Below are positions 1 through 8,659 of a stretch of 64,000 nucleotides of DNA, in pieces; position 1 is the stretch's first letter; each line of letters opens with the position of its first letter. Source of the DNA: Curvibacter sp. GWA2_63_95 (GTDB lineage Bacteria; Pseudomonadota; Gammaproteobacteria; Burkholderiales; Burkholderiaceae_C). Location: NCBI GenBank assembly GCA_001795455.1, contig MGPB01000033.1, forward strand, positions 62,001 to 126,000, written 5' to 3'. The translations under genes and the position numbers were made by a program. Under the pieces are notes generated by a model that made no database searches, had not been told where the DNA came from, and worked only from the letters and a program-made list of their open reading frames with translations.

Positions 1-580
1 GCAGGCGGCGCGTGGAGGTTTCGGTCAGGCGGCGCCACTGCGCATCGCTCAACCAGCCGTAGGGTTGGTAGACCTGCCGGAAGAAAGCTTCCAGCTCCAG
101 CACGGTGTCAAACGCCGGTGGCTTGCCCGCGTAGGCACGGATGCGGTCCAGTGCTGCACGGGCCAACTCGGGTGCGTTGTCGTTGAGCGTGAGGCTCTGG
201 ATGCGGCCTTGCAGCTGCGGCTCAAACAGCCCGCTGGCGCACACCGTGCCAATGGCCCCGCCCATGGAGGTGCCCACCCAATGTACACGCTCAATCTTCA
301 GCGCGTCCAACAGATCCGCGGCCAGGCGGGCGTAAAACCGCAGGCAGTACTCCTCGGCCGGCTTGCGGCTCCACTGGCTCAGGCCGCGTCCCGGGGTGTC
401 GGGGCAGATGACGCGGTATCGTGGACTCAGGTGTTGGGCCAGCTCGTCCATGTCGCGGCCCGTGCGCGCGAGGCCGTGCCAAGCGATCACCACCGGGGCA
501 TCGGCTGCGCCCCACTCGGTGTAGTGCACTTCGTAACCCGCGCAGCGCAGGTAGTGGGAGGTGGGTGTTGCGGTGTTCAT
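1..580 (-). CDS. alpha/beta hydrolase, 3' end cut by window edge
   Basis: The 193 codons in the window read as an alpha/beta-hydrolase fold enzyme. The nucleophile elbow GTSMGG puts the catalytic Ser at residue 105, and an HG motif near residue 35 fits the oxyanion-hole loop. The catalytic Asp and His may lie beyond the edge. The ATG at 580 overlaps the stop of livM (ATGA), so it is the last visible gene of the liv operon, and its substrate may be linked to what that transporter imports (inference). The substrate class cannot be read from the sequence. The family also contains esterases, amidases and ring-fission hydrolases. Confidence 0.85.
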   Translation of the reverse strand, partial: MNTATPTSHYLRCAGYEVHYTEWGAADAPVVIAWHGLARTGRDMDELAQHLSPRYRVICPDTPGRGLSQWSRKPAEEYCLRFYARLAADLLDALKIERVHWVGTSMGGAIGTVCASGLFEPQLQGRIQSLTLNDNAPELARAALDRIRAYAGKPPAFDTVLELEAFFRQVYQPYGWLSDAQWRRLTETSTRRL

Positions 581-1650
581 GCCTTGCTCCCCAGGCTGGC
601 GGCCCGCAAGCGCCCCACCACGCCGGTCGGAAAGTAATAGACCGACAGCACAAACAGCACGCCCAGCCAGAGCAACCAGCGGTCAGGCGACAGCAGTGCG
701 GACAACCACGGCAAGCTGGCTGCCGCCTCGCTGCCCACGCGCAGCAGGTCCTGCAGATAACTTTGCGCCACCAGAAAGAGGACTGCGCCGACGATGGAGC
801 CATACAGCGTGCCCATGCCGCCGATCACCACGATGAGCAACACATCCATCATGATTTCAAACGACAGCGAGGTGTCCGGCCCGTTGTAGCGCAGCCAGAG
901 CGCCAGCATGGCACCGGCCAACGTGGCAAACACTGCCGAGAGGATGCTGGAGATGGTGCGGTACACCACCACGCGGTAACCAATCGCTTCGGCGCGGAAC
1001 TCGTTTTCGCGGATGGCCTGCAGCACGCGGCCAAACGGGGAATTCACGATGCGCAGCAGCGCGAGGAACAGCACTGTGGCCACTGCGAACAGCAGGTAAA
1101 AGCACAGCAAGCGGCCATCGAGCGAGGCGCCCAGGAACGGGGTTTCGCTGAACTCAAAGCTGGGCGACAGCACCGCCGGCACCTTGAAGGTCAGGCCATC
1201 TTCGCCGCCGGTGAATTCATGCAGCTGCGAAGCCAAGGTGAGGAAAGCCGAGGCTACCGCCAGCGTGATCATGGCGAAGAAAATGGCACGCACACGCAGC
1301 GAAAACAGGCCGATGAGCCAAGCCAGCAACAGCGATACGACCAGCGCCCCCCCTACGCCCACGCCCAGCGCACTCCAGGTGGCGCCCAGGCGTGTGGTGG
1401 CAATGGCAATGCCGTAGGCCCCGATGCCAAAGAACATGGTGTGCGCAAAGCTCACGATGCCGGTGTAACCCAGCAGCAGGTCAAAGCTGGCCACCAACAC
1501 GATAAAGACCAGCACCTTGGCCGCCACGTTGAGCGCCTTGACGCCGGGGAAGATAAACGGTGTGAGCGCCAGTGCGAGCACCAGCACGGTCAGGATCAAG
1601 GCAAGCCAGCGGCTGCGTGGCAGGTCGTTGGAAAGAATGCGAGTGAGCAT
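577..1650 (-). CDS. livM: branched-chain amino acid-type ABC permease LivM
   Basis: This 357-residue inner-membrane permease of the HAAT (LivM) family has about 8-10 hydrophobic segments. It carries the family signatures GYTGIVSFAHTMFFGIGAY near residues 61-79 and IGGMGTLYGSIVGA near 283-296. It pairs with LivH to form the channel for a solute delivered by LivK. It starts 10 bp after livH and overlaps the hydrolase by 4 bp. HAAT systems also carry amides, urea or aromatic acids, so branched-chain amino acids are not assured. Confidence 0.93.
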   Translation of the reverse strand: MLTRILSNDLPRSRWLALILTVLVLALALTPFIFPGVKALNVAAKVLVFIVLVASFDLLLGYTGIVSFAHTMFFGIGAYGIAIATTRLGATWSALGVGVGGALVVSLLLAWLIGLFSLRVRAIFFAMITLAVASAFLTLASQLHEFTGGEDGLTFKVPAVLSPSFEFSETPFLGASLDGRLLCFYLLFAVATVLFLALLRIVNSPFGRVLQAIRENEFRAEAIGYRVVVYRTISSILSAVFATLAGAMLALWLRYNGPDTSLSFEIMMDVLLIVVIGGMGTLYGSIVGAVLFLVAQSYLQDLLRVGSEAAASLPWLSALLSPDRWLLWLGVLFVLSVYYFPTGVVGRLRAASLGSKA

Positions 1651-1660
1651 GGTGTTTCCT

Positions 1661-2644
1661 TCAGCGGTTTGCCACGGGGTAGACGCCTTGTGGGCGCCAC
1701 AGGAGGATGGCCACCATGAGCGCGATGTTGGAAAACAGCGCCACTTTGGGGACCAGAAAACCGGTGTAGTTGGCCATCAGACCCACCAGCAAGGCACCGA
1801 TCAGCGCCCCGCCAGTGGAACCCAGGCCGCCGATGATGATGACGATGAAGATCAACACATTAACCTGCGCGCCCATTTGCGGTGTCACGGTCTGCTGGTA
1901 GAGGCCCCACATCACGCCGCCAAGGCCGGCCAGCGCGCTGCCCACCACAAACACGCCAATGAAGAGGCGCTTGATGCGGTAGCCCAGGCTCTCCACCATC
2001 TCACGGTCCTGCACACCCGCGCGGATCAGCAGACCGATCTTGGTCCGGCCCAGCACCCAGGCCAGCGCGGCAAACACCACCAGCCCCACCACCACGGCCA
2101 TGAGGCGGTATTTCTCGATGGCCGCATCGCCCAGCAGCACCGCACCGCGCATGCCTTCCGGCAGCGGCAGCGGAATCTGCGCGGGGCCCCAGACCACCTT
2201 GATGAGTTCTTCACCAATGATCATGCCGCCCATGGTGATGAGGATTTGCTTCAGGTGCTGGCCATACACGGGCCGCACGATGAAACGCTCAAACGCCAGG
2301 CCCAGCGCACCGGCTACCGCCATGGCTACCAGCATGGCCGGGAACACCGCCACCAGGTTGCGCCACAGCTCCGTGGAGCCGGTCCAGTCTCCCATGGACC
2401 CCATTACCGTGGTGGCCACAAAGGCGCCCAGCGCAATGAACACGCCATGGCCAAAGTTCAGCACGTCCATGAGGCCGAACACCAGCGTGAGGCCCGAGGC
2501 GATGATGAAAACGATCATGCCCATGGCCAGCCCGGCCACGGTCAGCGTGAGCCAGGTGCTGGGCGAGCCCACCAGGGGCAGGGCCAGCACGGCCAGCAAT
2601 GGCACCAGGGCCAACGGCTTCCAGTCGAAATCCAACTTTTTCAT
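1661..2644 (-). CDS. livH: branched-chain amino acid-type ABC permease LivH
   Basis: This 327-residue polytopic permease of the LivH family has the signatures GLTLVFGLMDVLNFGHG (near 48-64) and IIIGGLGSTGGALIGALLVG in the C-terminal third. The ATG at 2644 is preferred because it overlaps the livF stop as ATGA; the frame stays open upstream, but that stretch lies inside livF. It acts with LivM in the inner membrane. Tight overlaps show cotranscription with livG, livF and livM. Confidence 0.93.
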   Translation of the reverse strand: MKKLDFDWKPLALVPLLAVLALPLVGSPSTWLTLTVAGLAMGMIVFIIASGLTLVFGLMDVLNFGHGVFIALGAFVATTVMGSMGDWTGSTELWRNLVAVFPAMLVAMAVAGALGLAFERFIVRPVYGQHLKQILITMGGMIIGEELIKVVWGPAQIPLPLPEGMRGAVLLGDAAIEKYRLMAVVVGLVVFAALAWVLGRTKIGLLIRAGVQDREMVESLGYRIKRLFIGVFVVGSALAGLGGVMWGLYQQTVTPQMGAQVNVLIFIVIIIGGLGSTGGALIGALLVGLMANYTGFLVPKVALFSNIALMVAILLWRPQGVYPVANR

Positions 2645-3375
2645 AGTGACAACCCCAGCAGCGTGCGCTGCAGCGCTTCGTCTTCGGCCAGGGCCTGCAT
2701 GGCGCCCGCGTGCACTACGCGGCCATCGTCCATCACGGCCACCTGGTCGCCCAGGCGTTTGGCGAAGCTGATGTTCTGTTCCACCAGCAAGATGGTGGTG
2801 CCGGTCTGCTTGAGCTGGGCAAACGCGTCGATCATGTTGTTGATGATGGCGGGCGCCAGGCCCTTGCTGGGCTCGTCCACGATGAGCAGCTTGCGCGGTT
2901 CCACAATCGCACGCGCCACGGCCAGCATCTGCTTTTGCCCGCCCGAGAGCTTGCCCGCGGGGTGGTTCCAGAATTTCTCTACCGCGGGGAACAGCGAGAA
3001 GATCCACTTCAGGCGCTCGCCATCGATGTGCTGCGCACGCTTGGCTTTGCGCGCGGCCAGCAGCATGTTCTCCTGCACCGTCAGGTCGGCAAAGATGCCC
3101 ATGTTTTCGGGCACATAGGCAATGTCCAGGCTCGCAATCTGCGGAGTCTCGGTGGCGGTGATGTCTTTGCCGTCAAACACCACACGGCCCTGGCTCGCAT
3201 GCCACAGGCCCATGATGGTGCGCAGCGTGGTGGTTTTGCCCGCGCCGTTGCGACCCAGCAGCATGGTGAGCTGGCCGCGCGGCACCTGCAGGTCGACCCC
3301 GTGCAGGATGTGGTACGCGCCGATATGGGTGTGCACGCCTTCGAGGGTGAGCAAATTATTGGCGGCGGCGCTCAT
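2641..3375 (-). CDS. livF: ABC transporter ATPase LivF
   Basis: This 244-residue cytoplasmic ATPase shows Walker A GRNGAGKTT at 41-49, signature LSGGQ at 143-147 and Walker B LLIVDEP at 163-169. The H-loop is replaced by VEQN, as is usual in LivF. It energises LivHM together with LivG. It is at the usual family length and overlaps both neighbours by 4 bp (ATGA). Confidence 0.95.
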   Translation of the reverse strand: MSAAANNLLTLEGVHTHIGAYHILHGVDLQVPRGQLTMLLGRNGAGKTTTLRTIMGLWHASQGRVVFDGKDITATETPQIASLDIAYVPENMGIFADLTVQENMLLAARKAKRAQHIDGERLKWIFSLFPAVEKFWNHPAGKLSGGQKQMLAVARAIVEPRKLLIVDEPSKGLAPAIINNMIDAFAQLKQTGTTILLVEQNISFAKRLGDQVAVMDDGRVVHAGAMQALAEDEALQRTLLGLSL

Positions 3376-4145
3376 GCGGCCTCCTTGTCGGCAGGCGCAA
3401 CGCCCAGGTAAGCCTGTTGCACCACGGGCGAGGCAATGACGTCCGCCGGGTCGCCATCGGCCACCAGTGTGCCGTTGTGCAGCACGATGATGCGGTCCGC
3501 CAGTTCGCGCACCACGTCCATCTTGTGCTCTACCAGCAAAATGATTTTGGTCGGGTCTTGCTTGAGTGCACGGATCAGATTGAGGATCACAGGCGCCTCA
3601 TCGGCACTCATGCCGGCCGTGGGTTCATCGAACATGTAGACATCGGGGTCCAGCGCCATCAGCAGTGCCACTTCGAGCTTGCGCTGGTCACCATGCGGCA
3701 GGCTGGCCACGGTGGCATCCTGTTTGTCGCGCAGGGCCACGTTTTGCAATATCTCCAATGCACGCTCGGTCAAGGCACGGTGGTCGCTCCAGATGCTCCA
3801 GAGGTTCAGGCCACGCAGGTGTTTGCCTTCCTGCGTCGCTTGCACCGCCAGGCGCACGTTCTCCAGTACGCTGAGGTTGGGGAACAGGTTGGTGAGTTGA
3901 AACGCCCGCCCCAGCCCGGCCCGCGTGCGTGCCGAGGGGCTCAGGGACGACAGGTTGACCCCATTGAGATACACCCTGCCCTGCGTGGCCTGCAGCTGGC
4001 CCGAGATCAGGTTGAAGTACGTGGTCTTGCCCGCGCCATTGGGGCCGACGATGGCGGTCAAGGTGCCAGGCAGGAAATTGCAGCTGACAGCATTCACCGC
4101 CACGTGGCCGCCAAAGCGGATCGTGAGGTCTTTGGTTTCAAGCAT
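3372..4145 (-). CDS. livG: ABC transporter ATPase LivG
   Basis: This 257-residue ATPase has Walker A GPNGAGKTT at 34-42, the LivG-type degenerate signature LPHGDQRKLE and Walker B VYMFDEP followed by VEHKMD. The ATG at 4145 fits the family N-terminus (MLETKDLTIRFGG). A GTG at 4181 would add 12 residues lying in the intercistronic hairpin and is less likely. It is the first gene after livK, with a 57-bp gap that contains a strong inverted repeat. Confidence 0.93.
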   Translation of the reverse strand: MLETKDLTIRFGGHVAVNAVSCNFLPGTLTAIVGPNGAGKTTYFNLISGQLQATQGRVYLNGVNLSSLSPSARTRAGLGRAFQLTNLFPNLSVLENVRLAVQATQEGKHLRGLNLWSIWSDHRALTERALEILQNVALRDKQDATVASLPHGDQRKLEVALLMALDPDVYMFDEPTAGMSADEAPVILNLIRALKQDPTKIILLVEHKMDVVRELADRIIVLHNGTLVADGDPADVIASPVVQQAYLGVAPADKEAA

Positions 4146-4173
4146 AGGGTCCCCGCTGGTCGGGGTGAAGAGA

Positions 4174-4196
4174 GGCGGCACCGCAACGGTGCCGCC
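4174..4196 (-). promoter_or_regulatory. intercistronic hairpin between livK and livG
   Basis: A perfect 10-bp inverted repeat (GGCGGCACCG at 4174-4183 and CGGTGCCGCC at 4187-4196) with a 3-nt loop lies 7 nt after the livK stop. A second, 5-bp stem sits at 4151-4165. No T tract follows, so it is not a standard intrinsic terminator. Such hairpins commonly protect or attenuate a transcript so that the binding protein is made in excess over the membrane complex; that role is inferred here. Confidence 0.6.
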
Positions 4197-4202
4197 GGAA
4201 CA

Positions 4203-5402
4203 TCAACGCTGGTTACGAACCGGAACGGTCATTTCTTCGGCCTTGATCTCGCGGATCAGCTCGGGCACACCCCAGGCAAAGGCCGGGTCCACCTTGATCT
4301 TGAAGTGATACATGCTTTGCATGGCTTGGTGGTCTTCCTTGCGGAAGGTCATCTTGCCCTTGGGCGTGTCAAAACTCATGCCTTCCATGGTCTTGATCAG
4401 CGTATTGGCACTGGTGTCGCCATTGCTGGCTTTCAGCGCGGTGACCACGGCCATGGCGGCCGAGAAACCACCGGCGGTGAAGAAGTCGGGCGGAGCCTTG
4501 AACTGGCTGTAGTGGCGCGACACCATGGCTTCGTTCACCGGGTTCTTGGGCATGCCAAAGTAGTAATAAGCGGCGCCCTCCATACCGGGGAACTGCTTGT
4601 AGGCCACCATGGCTGGCAGGATGTTGCCGCCCGTGGCAATCTCGATGCCGTGGCGCTTGAGGTCCATGTCCGCGATCTTGAAGGGGTTGCCACCGGCCCA
4701 GATGATGAAGATCACCTTGCGGCCGGGCTGGTCCTTGAGTTTGTCGATCAGGCGCTGGCCACCGGCCGTGAAGTCGGTGGTGGCGGGCGGCAGGTATTCC
4801 TCGTGGACCAGCTTGGCCTTCTTGATGGCTTCCTTGAAGGCCTTCACGCCGTCGCGGCCAAAGGCGCTGTCCTGCGCCATGGTGGCAATGGTCACACCAG
4901 CCTTGTCCAGCGCCACGGCGTTGGCAATCGCGTCCTGGCTGCTGTTGCGGCCAGTGCGGAAGATGTACTTGTTCCACTTGTCACCGGTGATGGAGTCGGC
5001 CACGGCGGGCTCGACCAGCAGAATCTTTTTGTATTCCTCGGCCACGGGCAGCATGGCCAGCGCCACGGGCGATGCGGTGGGGCCCACGGCCAGGTCCACC
5101 TTGTCGTCGCCATACGCAGCGGCCAGCAGGCTCTTGCCCTGGTCCGGTTTGCCCTGGTCGTCTTTTTCAATCACGACAATCTTTTTGCCAGCAACCGTCA
5201 TGGTGCCGCCGGTGGCGTAGTCCAGGCCCATCATGAAACCGGTCTGGGTTTGCTTGCCATAAGCTTCCAGCGGACCGGTCTTGCTGTAGATGTGGGCGAT
5301 CTTGATTTCTTTGGACTGCGCAAAGGCAGCACCAGAAATCAGGCCGGCGCACAGGCTGGCTGCGATGAGCGTGGCACGGGCGGCCCAGCGGGGGTGGTGC
5401 AT
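4203..5402 (-). CDS. periplasmic substrate-binding protein of HAAT ABC transporter
   Basis: This 399-residue exported protein of the Peripla_BP_6 (LivK-like) fold has a Sec signal peptide ending AAFA at about residue 28. The mature part starts with KIAHIYSKTGPLEAYGKQ, typical of the family. The ATG at 5402 has a good ribosome site (AGGAGA, 7 nt upstream). It delivers the solute to LivHMGF. It lies directly behind a sigma54-type promoter. The protein resembles HAAT binding proteins for aromatic or amide-like solutes as much as for branched-chain amino acids, so the ligand is open. Confidence 0.9.
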   Translation of the reverse strand: MHHPRWAARATLIAASLCAGLISGAAFAQSKEIKIAHIYSKTGPLEAYGKQTQTGFMMGLDYATGGTMTVAGKKIVVIEKDDQGKPDQGKSLLAAAYGDDKVDLAVGPTASPVALAMLPVAEEYKKILLVEPAVADSITGDKWNKYIFRTGRNSSQDAIANAVALDKAGVTIATMAQDSAFGRDGVKAFKEAIKKAKLVHEEYLPPATTDFTAGGQRLIDKLKDQPGRKVIFIIWAGGNPFKIADMDLKRHGIEIATGGNILPAMVAYKQFPGMEGAAYYYFGMPKNPVNEAMVSRHYSQFKAPPDFFTAGGFSAAMAVVTALKASNGDTSANTLIKTMEGMSFDTPKGKMTFRKEDHQAMQSMYHFKIKVDPAFAWGVPELIREIKAEEMTVPVRNQR

Positions 5403-5440
5403 GTCTGTCTCCTGTTGTTGTAGCTTGATATTGTTCAATT

Positions 5441-5456
5441 TGCACATAACGTGCCA
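5441..5456 (-). promoter_or_regulatory. sigma54 (-24/-12) promoter of livK operon
   Basis: Read on the minus strand the site is TGGCACGTTATGTGCA, with GG (5455-5454) and GC (5443-5442) separated by exactly 10 bases, as sigma54 requires. The predicted start is near 5430, giving a leader of about 28 nt before the livK ATG at 5402. The neighbouring enhancer-binding protein gene and the upstream paired sites support it. Confidence 0.82.
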
Positions 5457-5516
5457 AAACGCAAGTGATTGATTTCATTCAAAAAAATCACAACAACACC
5501 AATAAATCGCCACAAA

Positions 5517-5576
5517 ATGCCCGATATTCAGACATTTTATCGTCTGAAATTTAGTCACATGCCTAATATTCAGACA
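5517..5576 (-). promoter_or_regulatory. paired upstream activator sites for the sigma54 activator
   Basis: Two near-identical 18-mers occur: ATGCCCGATATTCAGACA at 5517-5534 and ATGCCTAATATTCAGACA at 5559-5576. They differ at two positions and their starts are 42 bp apart, about four helical turns. The first is also half of an inverted repeat (TTCAGAC 5527-5533 and GTCTGAA 5542-5548). They lie about 90-145 bp upstream of the predicted start, the normal place for enhancer sites. The second overlaps the end of the activator gene. Confidence 0.75.
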
Positions 5577-7047
5577 GTTCTAAACGTGCGTACAGCGTGG
5601 CACGCGAGATGCCCAAGGCCTTGGCCACCGCCACTTTGTTGCCGCCAAGGGCCAACATAGCGTCGCGTATGGCCTGTGCCTCCAGCGCAGCGATTTGCTC
5701 GGATAAAGGTCGCACCACGGGCGGCACGCTGGCAGCCGGCTCAGGGCCCGGGGGGATGCGCAATGCGGCCTGCAAAGGCTGCACGCCGGACTCAGTCAGC
5801 ACCGCTGCAAACACATGGGCCTCCACACGGGCAGTTTCGCTGCGCATCACCGCCTGCTCCAGCACATTGCGCAACTCACGGATATTGCCGGGCCAGGGCT
5901 GGGCTTCCAGCAAGGCCAGTGCCTCGGGCGTGAGTTCAGGCGGCGGCAGGCCGCTACGCAGCGCCACGTCTTCGCCCAGCACCTCCAGCAGCGCCGCAAT
6001 ATCCGCCCGCCGCTCGCGCAGCGGCGGCACACGGATCGGCAGCACATTCAGGCGGTAGAACAAATCTTCGCGGAAGGTACCCGCACGCACCAGGCCCGCC
6101 AGGTCGCGCGAAGTGGCGGCAATCACACGTACGTTCACAGGCAGCAGCTTGTTGGAGCCCAGCGGCTCGATCTCGCCCTCTTGCAGCGCGCGCAGCAGCT
6201 TGCTTTGCAGGGCCTGCGGCATGTCGCCAATCTCGTCCAAAAACAGCGTGCCGCCATCGGCCAGGCGGAATTTGCCGTCGCGGCCCTTGCGGTCGGCCCC
6301 GGTGAAGGCGCCGGGCGCATAGCCAAAAAACTCGGCCTCCAGCAAGGTTTCGGGCACGGCCGCAATGTTGACGCTGATGAAAGGGCCGCGCGCCCGGCTG
6401 GACGCAGCGTGGATGGCATGGGCCAGCAGCTCCTTGCCGGTGCCGGTTTCGCCCAGCAGCAGCACCGGGCTGCTGGAGAGCGCGGCACGGCGCGCATGGC
6501 GCTTGACCTCCACCGCCGCCGGACTCAGCCCCACAAAACTGGCAAAGGTGTATTTGGACTGGCGCTGGCCCGGGGCCTGCAGACGCTGGGTGGCCAGCTC
6601 GCGCCGGGCGTCGTCCAGGTCGCGCTGCAGCAGCGAGAACTTGTCGATCAGCGGCTGCAGCGTGGTTTCGGCATGGTCAAACAACACAATGCCCAAGGCA
6701 CCGATGACCTGCCCCGCCGCGTCGCGCAGCGGAATGCGGCTGACCACAAAGGTGCCCGCGCGGTTGGTCAGCAGGTCAATGAGGATGGGCTTGCCGGTCT
6801 CCAGCACCTGGTGCATCTGCGTGTTGTGCACCACCATGGAAACGGGGTGGCCCACAAAGTCTTCTTCACGCTCAAAACCCAGGGCCGGCAAAAAGCGTTT
6901 GTACTGCTCGTTGATCCACACCACGCGGGCCTGGCGGTCCACCAGCATCATGCCTTCGCTCGCACTGGAGAACAGCGCAAACATGGAGCGCGCTGCCAGT
7001 TCCAGGATGCTCTGGGCGTCGCGCGGCAGGGAGTCAGAGATGGGCAT
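5563..7047 (-). CDS. sigma54-dependent activator with PAS sensor (bEBP)
   Basis: This 494-residue activator has an N-terminal PAS-like domain (about 20-125), a coiled linker (about 130-160), an AAA+ domain with Walker A GETGTGKE (199-206), the sigma54-contact motif GAFTGA (246-251) and Walker B GGTLFLDEIG (265-274), and a Fis-type helix-turn-helix in the last 35 residues. There is no receiver domain, so the PAS domain probably senses a small molecule or redox state. It lies just upstream of livK on the same strand and almost certainly drives its promoter. The ligand is unknown. Confidence 0.93.
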   Translation of the reverse strand: MPISDSLPRDAQSILELAARSMFALFSSASEGMMLVDRQARVVWINEQYKRFLPALGFEREEDFVGHPVSMVVHNTQMHQVLETGKPILIDLLTNRAGTFVVSRIPLRDAAGQVIGALGIVLFDHAETTLQPLIDKFSLLQRDLDDARRELATQRLQAPGQRQSKYTFASFVGLSPAAVEVKRHARRAALSSSPVLLLGETGTGKELLAHAIHAASSRARGPFISVNIAAVPETLLEAEFFGYAPGAFTGADRKGRDGKFRLADGGTLFLDEIGDMPQALQSKLLRALQEGEIEPLGSNKLLPVNVRVIAATSRDLAGLVRAGTFREDLFYRLNVLPIRVPPLRERRADIAALLEVLGEDVALRSGLPPPELTPEALALLEAQPWPGNIRELRNVLEQAVMRSETARVEAHVFAAVLTESGVQPLQAALRIPPGPEPAASVPPVVRPLSEQIAALEAQAIRDAMLALGGNKVAVAKALGISRATLYARLELSEY

Positions 7048-7065
7048 GCGGCAATGTTAACGCAG

Positions 7066-7141
7066 GAACAGCTCCTGAATTGCTATGAATTCAGGAGCTG
7101 TTCGCGCAATATCCACGCGGGCTAGAGGCCTATTTCATGCC
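7066..7141 (+). repeat. dispersed Comamonadaceae-type repeat, copy 1, with 16-bp stem
   Basis: This intergenic copy lies between the tctA stop and the sigma54 activator start. The core runs GCTATG (7082), AGGAGCTGTTCGCGCAATAT, then GGGCTAGAGGCC to 7130. Its left edge is an inverted duplicate of the first 16 bases, giving a perfect 16-bp stem (7066-7081 with 7088-7103, 6-nt loop). No T tract follows on either strand. It resembles seven other segments in the window. Confidence 0.8.
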
Positions 7142-7150
7142 AAATCCGGC

Positions 7151-8659
7151 TTACCCAATCGCTTCGATGTTTTTGCGGGAAATTCGCTTGAAGACCCGTG
7201 GCAGGACCAGCACCGCAGCCACCACCACCAGCAGCGTCACCGACATGGGGCGCTGCAGGAACACCATGGCACTGCCCTCACCAATCGACATGGCGTTGCG
7301 CAGCTGGGCCTCGGCCAGAGGGCCCAGGATCATGCCCACAATCACCGGTGCGGTGGGGAAGTTGAAACGGCGCATCACGAGACCCAGCACGCCCACGGCA
7401 TAAAGCAGGAACAGGTCAAACGCGCTTTGACGCATGCCATAGGTGCCCACGGTGGCAAAAATCAGGATGCCGGCGTAGAGCTGGGCCTTGGGCACCTTGA
7501 GCAGCTTGACCCACAGGCCCACCATGGGCAGGTTCAGCACCAGCAGCATGATGTTGCCAATGTAGAGCGAAGCGATCAGCGCCCACACCAGGGCCGACGA
7601 GCTGCTGAACAGCTGCGGGCCGGGCTGGATGCCGTAGTTCTGGAACGCGCCCAGCAACACCGCGGTGGTGTTGGACACCGGAATACCCAGTGTCAGCAGC
7701 GGGATCAACGCCGTGGTCACAGTGGCATTGTTGGCGGCCTCGGGACCAGCCACACCTTCAATGGCGCCCTTGGTGCCGAACTCGGCCCGGTGCTCGGGTT
7801 TGGCAAGTTTTTTCTCGGTGGCGTAACTCAGGAAGGTCGGGATCTCGGTACCACCGGCGGGGATGCAGCCAAACGGCGCACCAATTGCGCTGCCGCGGAT
7901 CCACGCGGGGATGGAGCGTTTCCAGTCCGAGGCCGTCATGGTGACGCGACTCATCTTGTTTTCGGTCTCCACCACCTTGCCTTCAAACAGCACGGCATGC
8001 AGCGCCTCGGCCACCGCAAACAGGCCCACCGCCACCAACACGATTTCCACACCGTCCAGCAGCTCAGGCATGTTCCCGGTGTAGCGTGCCTGGCCAGTGA
8101 TCTGGTCCATGCCAATCAGGCCAATCGCCAGACCGATGAACAAAGCCGTCAGCCCGCGCAACGTGCTCTGGCCCAGCACTGCGCTCACCGTGGTGAAGGC
8201 AAGCAGCATCAGGCAAAAGTATTCGGGCGGGCCCAGCTTGACCGCGTATTCGGCCACCAGCGGCGCAAACAGCGTGACAACGATGGTGGCAATGGTGCCA
8301 GCCACAAAGGAGCCGATGGCAGCCGAGGCCAGTGCAGCGCCCGCGCGCCCGCTTTTGGCCATCTTGTTGCCCTCCATGGCAGTAACCATGCTGGAGGTTT
8401 CACCGGGGGTGTTGAGCAGGATGGAGGTGGTGGAGCCACCGTACATCGCGCCGTAATAAATGCCAGCAAAAAAGATCATGGAGGCCGTGGCTTCCACCTG
8501 GGTGGTGATGGGCAGCAACATGGCCACGGCAGTGGCCGGGCCAATGCCGGGCAACACGCCCACCGCGGTACCCAGCGCGCAGCCCACAAAGGCCCACAAC
8601 AAATTGACGGGCGTACCCGCCGTCATAAAACCCTGAAGGAGTTGGTTCCAGATATCCAT
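7151..8659 (-). CDS. tctA: tripartite tricarboxylate transporter large membrane subunit TctA
   Basis: This 502-residue polytopic protein has about 11-12 hydrophobic segments and family motifs such as [14 protein letters not shown] near residue 43, [15 protein letters not shown], and [18 protein letters not shown] in the second half. With TctB it forms a cation-driven importer fed by TctC. The ATG at 8659 overlaps the tctB stop as TGATG, so the longer frame upstream is not used. The substrate is probably a di- or tricarboxylate, but TTT systems vary widely. Confidence 0.95.
   Translation of the reverse strand: MDIWNQLLQGFMTAGTPVNLLWAFVGCALGTAVGVLPGIGPATAVAMLLPITTQVEATASMIFFAGIYYGAMYGGSTTSILLNTPGETSSMVTAMEGNKMAKSGRAGAALASAAIGSFVAGTIATIVVTLFAPLVAEYAVKLGPPEYFCLMLLAFTTVSAVLGQSTLRGLTALFIGLAIGLIGMDQITGQARYTGNMPELLDGVEIVLVAVGLFAVAEALHAVLFEGKVVETENKMSRVTMTASDWKRSIPAWIRGSAIGAPFGCIPAGGTEIPTFLSYATEKKLAKPEHRAEFGTKGAIEGVAGPEAANNATVTTALIPLLTLGIPVSNTTAVLLGAFQNYGIQPGPQLFSSSSALVWALIASLYIGNIMLLVLNLPMVGLWVKLLKVPKAQLYAGILIFATVGTYGMRQSAFDLFLLYAVGVLGLVMRRFNFPTAPVIVGMILGPLAEAQLRNAMSIGEGSAMVFLQRPMSVTLLVVVAAVLVLPRVFKRISRKNIEAIG

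Noticed and set aside
421..1719. 432-codon open frame on the plus strand
   Set aside because: It is antisense to livM and neighbours; no ribosome site or domain; livM is certain.
7066..7103. Intrinsic terminator after tctA
   Set aside because: The stem is perfect but has no T tract on either strand, and it belongs to the dispersed repeat.
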